64,000 nucleotides of DNA from Thalassotalea euphylliae. GTDB lineage: Bacteria; Pseudomonadota; Gammaproteobacteria; Enterobacterales; Alteromonadaceae. Positions 44,735 to 52,386 of the stretch are shown one piece after another; the first letter of the stretch is position 1; every line of letters begins with the position of its first letter. The notes beneath the pieces were generated by a model that searched no databases, was not told the DNA's origin, and saw only the letters and a list, made by a program, of their open reading frames with translations. Location: NCBI RefSeq assembly GCF_003390335.1, contig NZ_QUOU01000001.1, positions 3,658,001-3,722,000 of the forward strand. Direction: 5' to 3'. Position numbers and translations under genes: made by a program.

Positions 44735-44761
44735 AAACTAAAGCTTCCAGTGCTTTAGTTT
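44735..44761. terminator. Bidirectional terminator overlapping a stop codon
   Basis: AAACTAAAGC-TTCCAGT-GCTTTAGTTT, a perfect 10-bp stem between the convergent wzi-like gene and the gene at 44738. The last three codons and stop of the latter lie within the hairpin. Confidence 0.75.
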
Positions 44762-45880
44762 CTTTCTCATTTTAAATTTACGCACTAAGTTTAAGGGTTT
44801 TTGCTTGGCTGGTTGATGCCTACCAGCCAAGCGCTCATCCACTGCTGCCAATACCCGCTCTGACGATTTCCCATCTTGATAGGGATGCGTTTCTCGCTGA
44901 TATTGCGCTATTTTTGCCATTAGACTCTGAGGTTGCGTTAATGCTGTTTCGATGTGTTGTTCAAGTTCAGTCGGGTTATCAAAATCGATTAGATAATCGC
45001 GAGGGCGTGCATTTTTAAACGTCACGACAGGTTTACCGAGCAGTAGAAACATGATTAATACTGAGGAAGTGTCACACACCATAACATCTGCTTTTTGCAA
45101 CAACGGCAGCACGTTATCAGTTTCAACAAAGGTCAAATGCTCACTTTGAATCCCCTTGTATAGCGCTACCGTTTCTTGATCCATTTTAGGGTGAAATTGC
45201 ACTAACCACTGCCAACGCCCTGTTGCACTAAGCTTTTTCACTTGCTCAAACAAATGCGGTGCACAAGTCATCTTACGGGAGAAGGTCGAGCACAATAAAA
45301 TAACGGGCTTGTCATGTTCGACAGGTGTGTAATCATAGAGTGAATCAATCGCTGACCACCCCGTTTCTGCAACACTAAAATGCTTGTGTTTATCGGCGAG
45401 TATTTGAAATTTCTCGGTGGTATTTGGCCCTTGGGTGCAATACATATCAAATAGGCCACGAATCGCGTAATGGCCTTTGCGATCAGAGAATTTACCCGCA
45501 TCAAACCCATGAAAAACTTGAACCTTTAAGCCGGGAAAGAAATCAGGCACCAAATTCCCAGGAACAAAAACAGCGTCAGGTTGATAGGCAATCACCGCTT
45601 CAACTGTTGGCAACCGCTGCTCATTGGCTTCGAAATAACTGAGATTAACGGCACTGCCATAGACAAACCACTTAACCTCATGGCCTCGTGCGCGTATGGC
45701 CGCCTGCAACGGCCTTAAAATAGCAAATGAATAATTCTGGGCAATGTGTAGCAAGTACTTTTTAGGGCGATCTAACATCATATCTGGCGAGCTTACCGCA
45801 GTTTTTTCTTCAAGAGTTTCTATAGACATAAAATGAGCATTAAGCGCCCCTGTTAGCGCATAGCAACCAATGGTGCGCAT
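44738..45880 (-). CDS. CDP-glycerol glycerophosphotransferase family protein (second copy)
   Basis: 380 aa from ATG 45880; an internal ATG at 45829 (MSIETLEEK) is an equally likely start, neither having a clear ribosome site. TagF/TagB-type features: LKVQVFHGFDAGKFSDRKGH near 118, MYCTQGPNTTEKFQ, VILLCSTFSRKMTC, WLVQFHPKMDQET, and VMVCDTSSVLIMFLLLGKPVVTF near 275. It differs strongly from the 41641 gene, so it may have a separate acceptor. The C-terminus is very basic (KFKMRKKLKHWKL), as in membrane-associated family members. Confidence 0.82.
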   Translation of the reverse strand: MRTIGCYALTGALNAHFMSIETLEEKTAVSSPDMMLDRPKKYLLHIAQNYSFAILRPLQAAIRARGHEVKWFVYGSAVNLSYFEANEQRLPTVEAVIAYQPDAVFVPGNLVPDFFPGLKVQVFHGFDAGKFSDRKGHYAIRGLFDMYCTQGPNTTEKFQILADKHKHFSVAETGWSAIDSLYDYTPVEHDKPVILLCSTFSRKMTCAPHLFEQVKKLSATGRWQWLVQFHPKMDQETVALYKGIQSEHLTFVETDNVLPLLQKADVMVCDTSSVLIMFLLLGKPVVTFKNARPRDYLIDFDNPTELEQHIETALTQPQSLMAKIAQYQRETHPYQDGKSSERVLAAVDERLAGRHQPAKQKPLNLVRKFKMRKKLKHWKL

Positions 45881-45941
45881 TGTAATATATTTGCACTCAA
45901 AATAACTGTGGAAAAAATTCTAAATTGAGTGAAATTAATTA

Positions 45942-45971
45942 TTGACCTAGGCCCTGCTTATACGTTACTAA
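45942..45971 (+). promoter_or_regulatory. Candidate leu operon promoter
   Basis: TTGACC at 45942-45947 and TTACTA (45965-45970; TACTAA one base later) separated by 17 nt. It would give a leader of about 360 nt before leuA that includes the leader peptide and attenuator. Assigned by consensus only. Confidence 0.45.
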
Positions 45972-46120
45972 TATCAGCACTGAATTTTGATGCAGCGATT
46001 AACGGCGATATACGCATCAAAATGCAAAAAACATAAATATTTATCAAGCTTATTTTCGAAAGCTTGTTCAGAAATAGCGTTTAAATTTAAAAAGTACAGA
46101 AAGTTCAGTTAGAAAAGACA

Positions 46121-46186
46121 ATGCCTAGTAACAACACAACCATGACCATTATTAAACTCCTCCTCGCCTTTACTGCGCGCGGATAG
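46121..46186 (+). CDS. leuL: leu operon leader peptide
   Basis: 21 codons from ATG 46121 to TAG 46184: the peptide ends MTIIKLLLAFTARG and has three consecutive CTC leucine codons (46157-46165). ATG 46142 is an in-frame alternative start for a 14-residue peptide. It precedes the attenuator hairpins and leuABCD, so it is a leucine-sensing leader peptide. Confidence 0.85.
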   Translation: MPSNNTTMTIIKLLLAFTARG

Positions 46187-46259
46187 GCTGTTGTTACTTA
46201 AAGAAATAAACGAAAGTAAAGAATACAGAAGACCCGCGCTAACAACCGCGGGTTTTTTT
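46129..46259 (+). promoter_or_regulatory. Leucine transcription attenuator
   Basis: Segment 1 TAACAAC (46129-46135), segment 2 GTTGTTA (46190-46196) and segment 3 TAACAAC (46240-46246) allow mutually exclusive 1:2 or 2:3 pairing. The terminator stem CCCGCG (46233-46238) / CGCGGG (46247-46252) encloses segment 3 in its loop and is followed by seven T. A ribosome stalled at the CTC codons masks segment 1, letting 2:3 form and preventing termination; a ribosome at the TAG stop covers segment 2 and allows termination. Confidence 0.88.
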
Positions 46260-46335
46260 ATGCCCGGCGACAAGCACAATGCGTTGAACTTCAAGCAACT
46301 AACCAGACAAGGCCGATTAAGGAATAGAGGAAAGA

Positions 46336-47910
46336 ATGATGGATAACAGAGTAATCATTTTTGACACCACACTACGCGATGGCGAACAAGCGTTAACAGC
46401 TAGTTTATCCGTTCATGAAAAACTACAAATTGCCCAAGCAATCGAACGTTTAGGTGTTGATATTATCGAAGCTGGTTTCCCTGTTTCTTCACCAGGTGAT
46501 TTCAATTCCGTTCAGCAGATTGCCAAAACCGTTAAAAACTCAATTGTCTGTGGTTTGTCGCGCGCAGTTGAGGCTGATATCCAAGCGTGTGCCGATGCGT
46601 TGAGTATTGCTGATCAATTTCGCATTCACACCTTTATTTCAACCTCCGATGTGCACGTACAACAAAAGTTGCGTAAAGATTTCGCAGATGTTGAAGCCAT
46701 GGCGATTCATGCAGTGAAATTTGCCCGTAAGTTTACTGATGATGTCGAATTTTCGTGCGAAGACGCGGGCCGAACACCAATTGATAATTTATGCCGCATG
46801 GTAGAGCAAGCCATTAAAGCTGGCGCAAGCACCATCAATATCCCGGATACCGTTGGCTATACCCTACCGCATGAATTTGGCGGTATTGTCGAAACCTTGT
46901 TTAATCGCGTGCCGAATATCGACCAAGCGCGTATTTCTGTGCATTGTCACAACGACTTAGGGTTAGCTGTTGCCAACTCAATGGCGGCGGTGCAAGCAGG
47001 TGCTCGTCAAATCGAATGTACCATTAACGGCATTGGCGAGCGTGCCGGTAACTGTTCGTTGGAAGAAGTGGCGATGATCATGAAAACCCGTGCCGATTTA
47101 TTAGGTGTGCATTCCAATATCAACCACCAAGAAATTGCCAAAACCTCTAAGCTGGTTAGCCACTTGTGCAACATGCCTGTGCAACCGAACAAAGCCATTG
47201 TCGGCAGCAACGCCTTTAGTCATTCGTCGGGCATTCACCAAGACGGCATGCTAAAAGCCTCGAACACTTACGAAATCATGACACCTGAAAGCGTCGGTAT
47301 TGCCAAAACGAAATTAAACTTAACCTCGCGTAGTGGCCGCCACGTGATTAAGCACCGCATGGAGAGCTTAGGTTACCAAGCGGATGATTTTGATTTAGAC
47401 ACTTTATACCAAGATTTCTTAAAGCTGGCCGATAAGAAAGGCCAAGTATTTGACGATGACTTAGAAGCCTTGTTGTTTAATATTCAACAGCAAGATGACA
47501 AAGAGCACTACCGCGTTGAAAGTTTAAATGTACAAGCGGGTAGCGGTCAATTTGCCACCGCGGGTGTGCAACTGGCGATTGGTGATCAAGTGTTTACTGA
47601 ATCGGCGACGGGTAACGGCCCTGTTGATGCCCTGTACCAAGCCATCAAAAAATGTATTGATGTTGAGATTGAAGTTGCCGACTACAAAATTTCAAATAAA
47701 GGCGCTGGCGAAGATGGCCTTGGCGTTGCCAACTTAGTAGTTAACTGGCAGGCACGAAACTTTCACGGTTACGGTATTGATACCGACGTTATCGAAGCCT
47801 CAGGGCAAGCATTAGTGTCAGCCTTAAACGCGATTCATCGCGCTCAACAAATTCAATCTATCCGCGCGCAAAAAGCCAATCAAGAAGCTGCAGCGAGCGA
47901 AAACAAATAA
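46336..47910 (+). CDS. leuA: 2-isopropylmalate synthase
   Basis: 524 aa (E. coli 523). First committed step of leucine synthesis: acetyl-CoA plus 2-ketoisovalerate. HMGL-like catalytic domain with IIFDTTLRDGEQAL at the start and the metal-binding VHCHNDLGLAVANS near residue 203; SSGIHQDGMLK follows; the C-terminal LeuA dimer/regulatory domain (about 395-505) binds leucine for feedback control. AGAGGA ribosome site before ATGATG. Confidence 0.97.
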   Translation: MMDNRVIIFDTTLRDGEQALTASLSVHEKLQIAQAIERLGVDIIEAGFPVSSPGDFNSVQQIAKTVKNSIVCGLSRAVEADIQACADALSIADQFRIHTFISTSDVHVQQKLRKDFADVEAMAIHAVKFARKFTDDVEFSCEDAGRTPIDNLCRMVEQAIKAGASTINIPDTVGYTLPHEFGGIVETLFNRVPNIDQARISVHCHNDLGLAVANSMAAVQAGARQIECTINGIGERAGNCSLEEVAMIMKTRADLLGVHSNINHQEIAKTSKLVSHLCNMPVQPNKAIVGSNAFSHSSGIHQDGMLKASNTYEIMTPESVGIAKTKLNLTSRSGRHVIKHRMESLGYQADDFDLDTLYQDFLKLADKKGQVFDDDLEALLFNIQQQDDKEHYRVESLNVQAGSGQFATAGVQLAIGDQVFTESATGNGPVDALYQAIKKCIDVEIEVADYKISNKGAGEDGLGVANLVVNWQARNFHGYGIDTDVIEASGQALVSALNAIHRAQQIQSIRAQKANQEAAASENK

Positions 47911-47941
47911 ATTTATAAAGTTAAAAGAGTTAGGAAGTAAC

Positions 47942-49033
47942 ATGTCTACCATTGCAATTTTAGCCGGCGACGGCATTGGCCCAGAAGTAATGCAGGAAGC
48001 AAAAAAAGTGCTTGCTGCCGTTGCGGATAAATTTAATTTCCCGTTAGCTACCCAAGACTATGATGTCGGTGGCTGTGCTATCGACAATCACGGTGAAGCC
48101 TTGCCAGCAGCCACGGTAAAAGGTTGTGAGCAAGCTGATGCGATTTTATTTGGCTCGGTCGGTGGCCCTAAGTGGGAAAACTTACCACCCACAGAGCAGC
48201 CTGAGCGCTGTGCATTATTGGGCTTACGCGGCCACTTCGAACTGTTCTGCAATATGCGCCCAGCAACATTGCAACCCGCATTAGCCAGCCTTTCAACGCT
48301 GCGTAGCGATATCGCGTCATCAGGCTTTGATGTGTTAGTGATGCGCGAGCTAACCGGTGACATTTATTTTGGCCAGCCAAAAGGTCGCAACGGCGAAGGT
48401 GAAAAGGAGTCGGGGTTCGATACCATGATTTATTCACGCCGAGAGATTCGCCGTATTGCTCATTTAGCGTTTCAAGCGGCGCAAAAACGTAATAACAAAG
48501 TCACCTCGGTCGATAAGGCCAACGTCTTAGCGACCAGTATTTTGTGGCGCGAAGTGGTTAATGAAGTAGCGCAAGACTACCCTGATGTCGCGTTAGAGCA
48601 TTTATACGTAGATAACGCCGCAATGCAGCTCGTGCGCGATCCCAATCAGTTTGATGTGATGTTATGTCCGAACCTATTCGGCGATATCTTGTCTGATATT
48701 TGTGCAATGATCACAGGTTCTATGGGGATGTTGCCATCTGCGAGTTTGAATTCATCAGGCTTTGGTATGTATGAGCCAGCGGGCGGCAGTGCGCCAGATA
48801 TTGCAGGCCAAGGCATTGCCAACCCCATTGCCCAAATTCTGTCGGCGGCATTAATGTTGCGTTACTCGTTAAACCAAGCTGCGGCGGCAGGTGCGATTGA
48901 AGCGGCGGTGGCGAAAGCCTTAGATGAAGGCGTATTAACGGCCGATTTACTCCCCGCAGAGCAAAAGCACTCAGCAAAACGCACGGCTGAAGTTGGCGAC
49001 TTTATTTGCCAAGCAATTCAAGCAGCACAATAG
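47942..49033 (+). CDS. leuB: 3-isopropylmalate dehydrogenase
   Basis: 363 aa (E. coli 363). NAD-dependent oxidative decarboxylation of 3-isopropylmalate. IAILAGDGIGPEVMQEA start, substrate-binding RELTGDIYFGQPKG, VDKANVLATSILWREVV, and the metal aspartates in NLFGDILSDICAMITGSMG. 31 bp after leuA; leuC begins 10 bp after its stop. Confidence 0.97.
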   Translation: MSTIAILAGDGIGPEVMQEAKKVLAAVADKFNFPLATQDYDVGGCAIDNHGEALPAATVKGCEQADAILFGSVGGPKWENLPPTEQPERCALLGLRGHFELFCNMRPATLQPALASLSTLRSDIASSGFDVLVMRELTGDIYFGQPKGRNGEGEKESGFDTMIYSRREIRRIAHLAFQAAQKRNNKVTSVDKANVLATSILWREVVNEVAQDYPDVALEHLYVDNAAMQLVRDPNQFDVMLCPNLFGDILSDICAMITGSMGMLPSASLNSSGFGMYEPAGGSAPDIAGQGIANPIAQILSAALMLRYSLNQAAAAGAIEAAVAKALDEGVLTADLLPAEQKHSAKRTAEVGDFICQAIQAAQ

Positions 49034-49043
49034 GAAACTGACC

Positions 49044-50483
49044 ATGGCTACTACTTTATACGAGAAATTATGGCAACGTCATGTGGTTGATGACACCCCA
49101 GGTGAAACCCCCTTGCTGTATGTTGATCGTCACTTGATTCACGAAGTCACCTCACCGCAGGCATTTGCGAACTTAAAGTTTCACGATCGCCCAGTGCGTC
49201 GACCAGACAAAACCATTGCAACCATGGATCACAACATTTCTACTCGCTCGGTAGCGATTGACGCAGCAGGAGAAGGCGCAGCAAACCAACTGCGTACGCT
49301 GGAAAAGAACTGTGATGAGTTTGGCATCAAGCTATTTGGTATGGGTCACAAAAACCAAGGTATTGTGCACGTCATGGGGCCAGAATTAGGCATTACCCAG
49401 CCCGGGCAAGTGATTGTTTGCGGTGACTCGCATACCGCGACTCATGGTGCGTTCGGCGCATTAGCATTTGGTATTGGTACCTCTGAGGTTGAGCATGTAC
49501 TGGCAACGCAAACCTTGCGCCAAACCAAAGCTAAAACCATGAAAATCGAAGTCCGTGGCCAAGTAGCACCGGGCATTAGCGCCAAAGACATCATCTTAGC
49601 CATCATTGGGAAAACAGGCAGCGCTGGCGCGACAGGTTATGTCGTTGAATACTGTGGCGAAGCTATTCGCGCACTATCAATGGAAGAGCGCATGACCATT
49701 TGTAACATGAGTATTGAGTTTGGTGCGAAAGCTGGCTTAGTTGCCCCAGATCAAACGACGTTCGATTACTTACAGCACAAAGAGTACGCTCCCAAGTTAG
49801 ACGATTGGGATGCCGCTGTGACTAGCTGGCAAACCCTAAAAACCGATGACGATGCCAAGTTTGATACAGAGTTAGTGTTAGAAGGTAGCGAAATCAAGGC
49901 ACAAGTCACTTGGGGCACGACACCGGGCCATGTGACTTCGGTTGACAGCACAGTGCCATCGCCACAAGATTTCAGCGACCCGGTTGAACAAGACTCATGC
50001 GCGAAAGCACTAGCCTACATGGGGCTAGAAGCAGGTACTAAAATTACCGATATTGAAGTGAACAAAGTGTTTATCGGCTCGTGCACAAATTCGCGCATTG
50101 AAGATTTGCGAGCAGCGGCGAGTATCGTCAAAGAGTACAGCGCGAAAGGTCACAAAGTTGCCAAAACGGTTGACGCGATTGTCGTACCCGGCTCGTACCG
50201 AGTGCGTGAGCAGGCCGAGCAAGAAGGGTTAGCCAAAGTCTTTACCGAAGCAGGCTTTGAGTGGCGTTTACCCGGTTGTTCCATGTGTTTAGGTATGAAC
50301 GACGATAAACTCGCGGCAGGTGATCGCTGCGCATCCACTTCTAACCGCAACTTTGAAGGTCGCCAAGGCCGTGGCAGTCGCACTCACTTGGTCAGCCCAG
50401 AAATGGCAGCAGCAGCAGCAATCGAAGGTCACTTTGTCGACTTAGCGGCGAACGCAAGCAATCAAGCTGGCAAGCAACACTAG
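49044..50483 (+). CDS. leuC: 3-isopropylmalate dehydratase large subunit
   Basis: 479 aa from ATG 49044 (ribosome site TAGGAAAC); an in-frame start 51 bp earlier would overlap leuB and is rejected. Aconitase-family isomerase subunit with [4Fe-4S] cysteines in IGSCTNSRIEDLR and LPGCSMCLGMNDD; TMDHNISTR and CGDSHTATHGAFGALAFGIG are also present. Works with LeuD. Confidence 0.97.
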   Translation: MATTLYEKLWQRHVVDDTPGETPLLYVDRHLIHEVTSPQAFANLKFHDRPVRRPDKTIATMDHNISTRSVAIDAAGEGAANQLRTLEKNCDEFGIKLFGMGHKNQGIVHVMGPELGITQPGQVIVCGDSHTATHGAFGALAFGIGTSEVEHVLATQTLRQTKAKTMKIEVRGQVAPGISAKDIILAIIGKTGSAGATGYVVEYCGEAIRALSMEERMTICNMSIEFGAKAGLVAPDQTTFDYLQHKEYAPKLDDWDAAVTSWQTLKTDDDAKFDTELVLEGSEIKAQVTWGTTPGHVTSVDSTVPSPQDFSDPVEQDSCAKALAYMGLEAGTKITDIEVNKVFIGSCTNSRIEDLRAAASIVKEYSAKGHKVAKTVDAIVVPGSYRVREQAEQEGLAKVFTEAGFEWRLPGCSMCLGMNDDKLAAGDRCASTSNRNFEGRQGRGSRTHLVSPEMAAAAAIEGHFVDLAANASNQAGKQH

Positions 50484-50493
50484 GAGCAGTATC

Positions 50494-51090
50494 ATGGAAA
50501 AGTTTTCAAGCCACACCGGTTTAGTTGTCCCATTAGATGTTGCTAACGTCGACACAGACCAAATTATTCCTAAGCAATTTTTGCAAAAAACGGAGCGCGT
50601 AGGCTTTGGCCAGCACGCTTTTCACGACTGGCGCTACCTTGACGCCGAAGGCACACAGCCCAACCCTGACTTTATTCTCAATGCCGAGCAATATCAGGGC
50701 GCGAGCATTCTGCTAGCGCGTGAAAACTTCGGTTGCGGCTCAAGTCGTGAGCATGCCCCTTGGGCGCTGCAAGAATATGGCTTCAAAGTGATCATCGCAC
50801 CGAGCTTTGCCGATATTTTCTACGCCAACTGTATAAATATTGGCATCGTGCCAGTGAAGTTAAGCAATGATGAAATTAATGAGTTATTTCAAGCGTGTAA
50901 CGACAAGACAAAATCATTGACGGTTGATCTCGTTAATAATAAAGTTTCGCTTGACGATACCTGCTACACTTTCAGCTTAGATAAATTCCATCAGTACTGT
51001 TTGGAAAACGGCGTTGACAGTGTTGGTTGGACATTGAAAAAAATTGATGCCATTGAAAACTACGAAGAACGGCTAGCGAGCTGGCAGTAA
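50494..51090 (+). CDS. leuD: 3-isopropylmalate dehydratase small subunit
   Basis: 198 aa (E. coli 201). Swivel domain partner of LeuC. NVDTDQIIPKQFLQKTERVG at the start and the substrate loop ENFGCGSSREHAPWAL near residue 74. AGGAGCAGT precedes the ATG. Last of the four leucine genes. Confidence 0.97.
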   Translation: MEKFSSHTGLVVPLDVANVDTDQIIPKQFLQKTERVGFGQHAFHDWRYLDAEGTQPNPDFILNAEQYQGASILLARENFGCGSSREHAPWALQEYGFKVIIAPSFADIFYANCINIGIVPVKLSNDEINELFQACNDKTKSLTVDLVNNKVSLDDTCYTFSLDKFHQYCLENGVDSVGWTLKKIDAIENYEERLASWQ

Positions 51091-51131
51091 CTTCTCAACA
51101 CTTGGCATCTATGCGCAGTTAAGAGTATCAG

Positions 51132-52376
51132 ATGCCAAGTGAATTATTCCCCAAGGATCACGCAAATAAGTATTCAGAGATAGACATAGACCAGCTCAAG
51201 CCGGGTATGTATGTCAAATCCATTTCCTTTCAAGACAAAGGCTTTATCTTAAAGTCTGAAGGCTACGTACTCAGTGCGACTAAAATCATGCAGTTAAAAG
51301 CTGCGGGGATCAAAAAGCTGATTGTCGACCCTGCCAAACAAAAAGCCGCTGAGCACATCGATAAAGTGATGCCAAATATTAGCTCAAGTCCGCTCACTAA
51401 GCTCAACAAAGTAGGTAGACCACACGGTGTTTCACTTGAAGATGAGCTGAAAAATGCTCAATCTTTGTATAGCAACGCAAAAGATCTTCAACAAAAAATT
51501 CTCGGCACGGTTAAAGCCGACAGAGAGCTCAACGCCGAAGAAGTGCGAGAAACAACTGATGCTATGGTCGATTCGATCTTTCGCAATCAAGATGCCCTCG
51601 CCTGCTTGTCACGCCTTCGTTCAAAAAGCAATTATTTGATGGAGCATTCACTTAACTGCTCGATTTTAATGTCAATTTTTGCCAAACATTTAAAACTTGA
51701 ACGCGACATTATCGAGCAACTTGCCTTAGGCGCGTTCTTACACGATGTCGGCAAAGTCTTTATTCCTGATGACATTCTCGATAAACCAGGCTCGCTCACC
51801 GAAAAAGAGCAGAAAATCGTGCAAACGCATGTCGCTTTGGGCGCTAAAATTCTTGAAGACACGCCACATATTTCACATATTGCGATGACCTGTGTACGCG
51901 AGCACCACGAGCGTTTAGACGGCAGTGGCTACCCTAAGCAATTCAAAGATGATGATATCAGTAAATACGGGCGCATGATGGCGATTGTCGATAGCTACGA
52001 CGCGATGACATCAGATCGCAGCTACAAAAAAGCAGTTCACCCTGTTACCGCGTTTAAAACCTTGATTAAAGAGTCTGCGACCGGTTACGACGAAGAGCTA
52101 GTGGAAAAATTTATCCAGTGCTTGGGTGTGTACCCCGTTGGCACGCTGGTACAGCTCAACAGCGGTAAAATAGGCTTAATTGCCGAGCTAAACAGAGACA
52201 AGCCCACCCACCCAGTGGTTAAAGTGTTTTACAACACCCGTTTAAATCAAACGATTCCGATTGAAGATATTGATTTGAGCAAGTCTAAGTATCGCGATCA
52301 AATTGATAAATGCATTCGACCTGAAGAGTTTAATATCAACCTGTTAAGCTTCTTTAAAACCGCTTTCGAAAGCTAA
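51132..52376 (+). CDS. HD-GYP domain cyclic-di-GMP phosphodiesterase with DUF3391
   Basis: 414 aa, soluble. The N-terminal ~120 residues are a DUF3391-type domain (IDIDQLKPGMYVKSI); the HD-GYP domain (about 155-345) has the metal HD in FLHDVGKVFIPDDILDKPG, EHHERLDGSGYP for the GYP signature, and AIVDSYDAMTSDRSYK. All expected catalytic residues are present, so degradation of cyclic di-GMP is likely. It follows leuD by 41 bp on the same strand without an evident terminator, so readthrough from leu is possible. The C-terminal ~65 residues are not recognised. Confidence 0.9.
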   Translation: MPSELFPKDHANKYSEIDIDQLKPGMYVKSISFQDKGFILKSEGYVLSATKIMQLKAAGIKKLIVDPAKQKAAEHIDKVMPNISSSPLTKLNKVGRPHGVSLEDELKNAQSLYSNAKDLQQKILGTVKADRELNAEEVRETTDAMVDSIFRNQDALACLSRLRSKSNYLMEHSLNCSILMSIFAKHLKLERDIIEQLALGAFLHDVGKVFIPDDILDKPGSLTEKEQKIVQTHVALGAKILEDTPHISHIAMTCVREHHERLDGSGYPKQFKDDDISKYGRMMAIVDSYDAMTSDRSYKKAVHPVTAFKTLIKESATGYDEELVEKFIQCLGVYPVGTLVQLNSGKIGLIAELNRDKPTHPVVKVFYNTRLNQTIPIEDIDLSKSKYRDQIDKCIRPEEFNINLLSFFKTAFES

Positions 52377-52386
52377 TATTTACCAT

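Noticed and set aside
48993..49043. Upstream extension of leuC
   Set aside because: It would overlap leuB and lacks the ribosome site that precedes ATG 49044; the family start is MATTLYEKLW.
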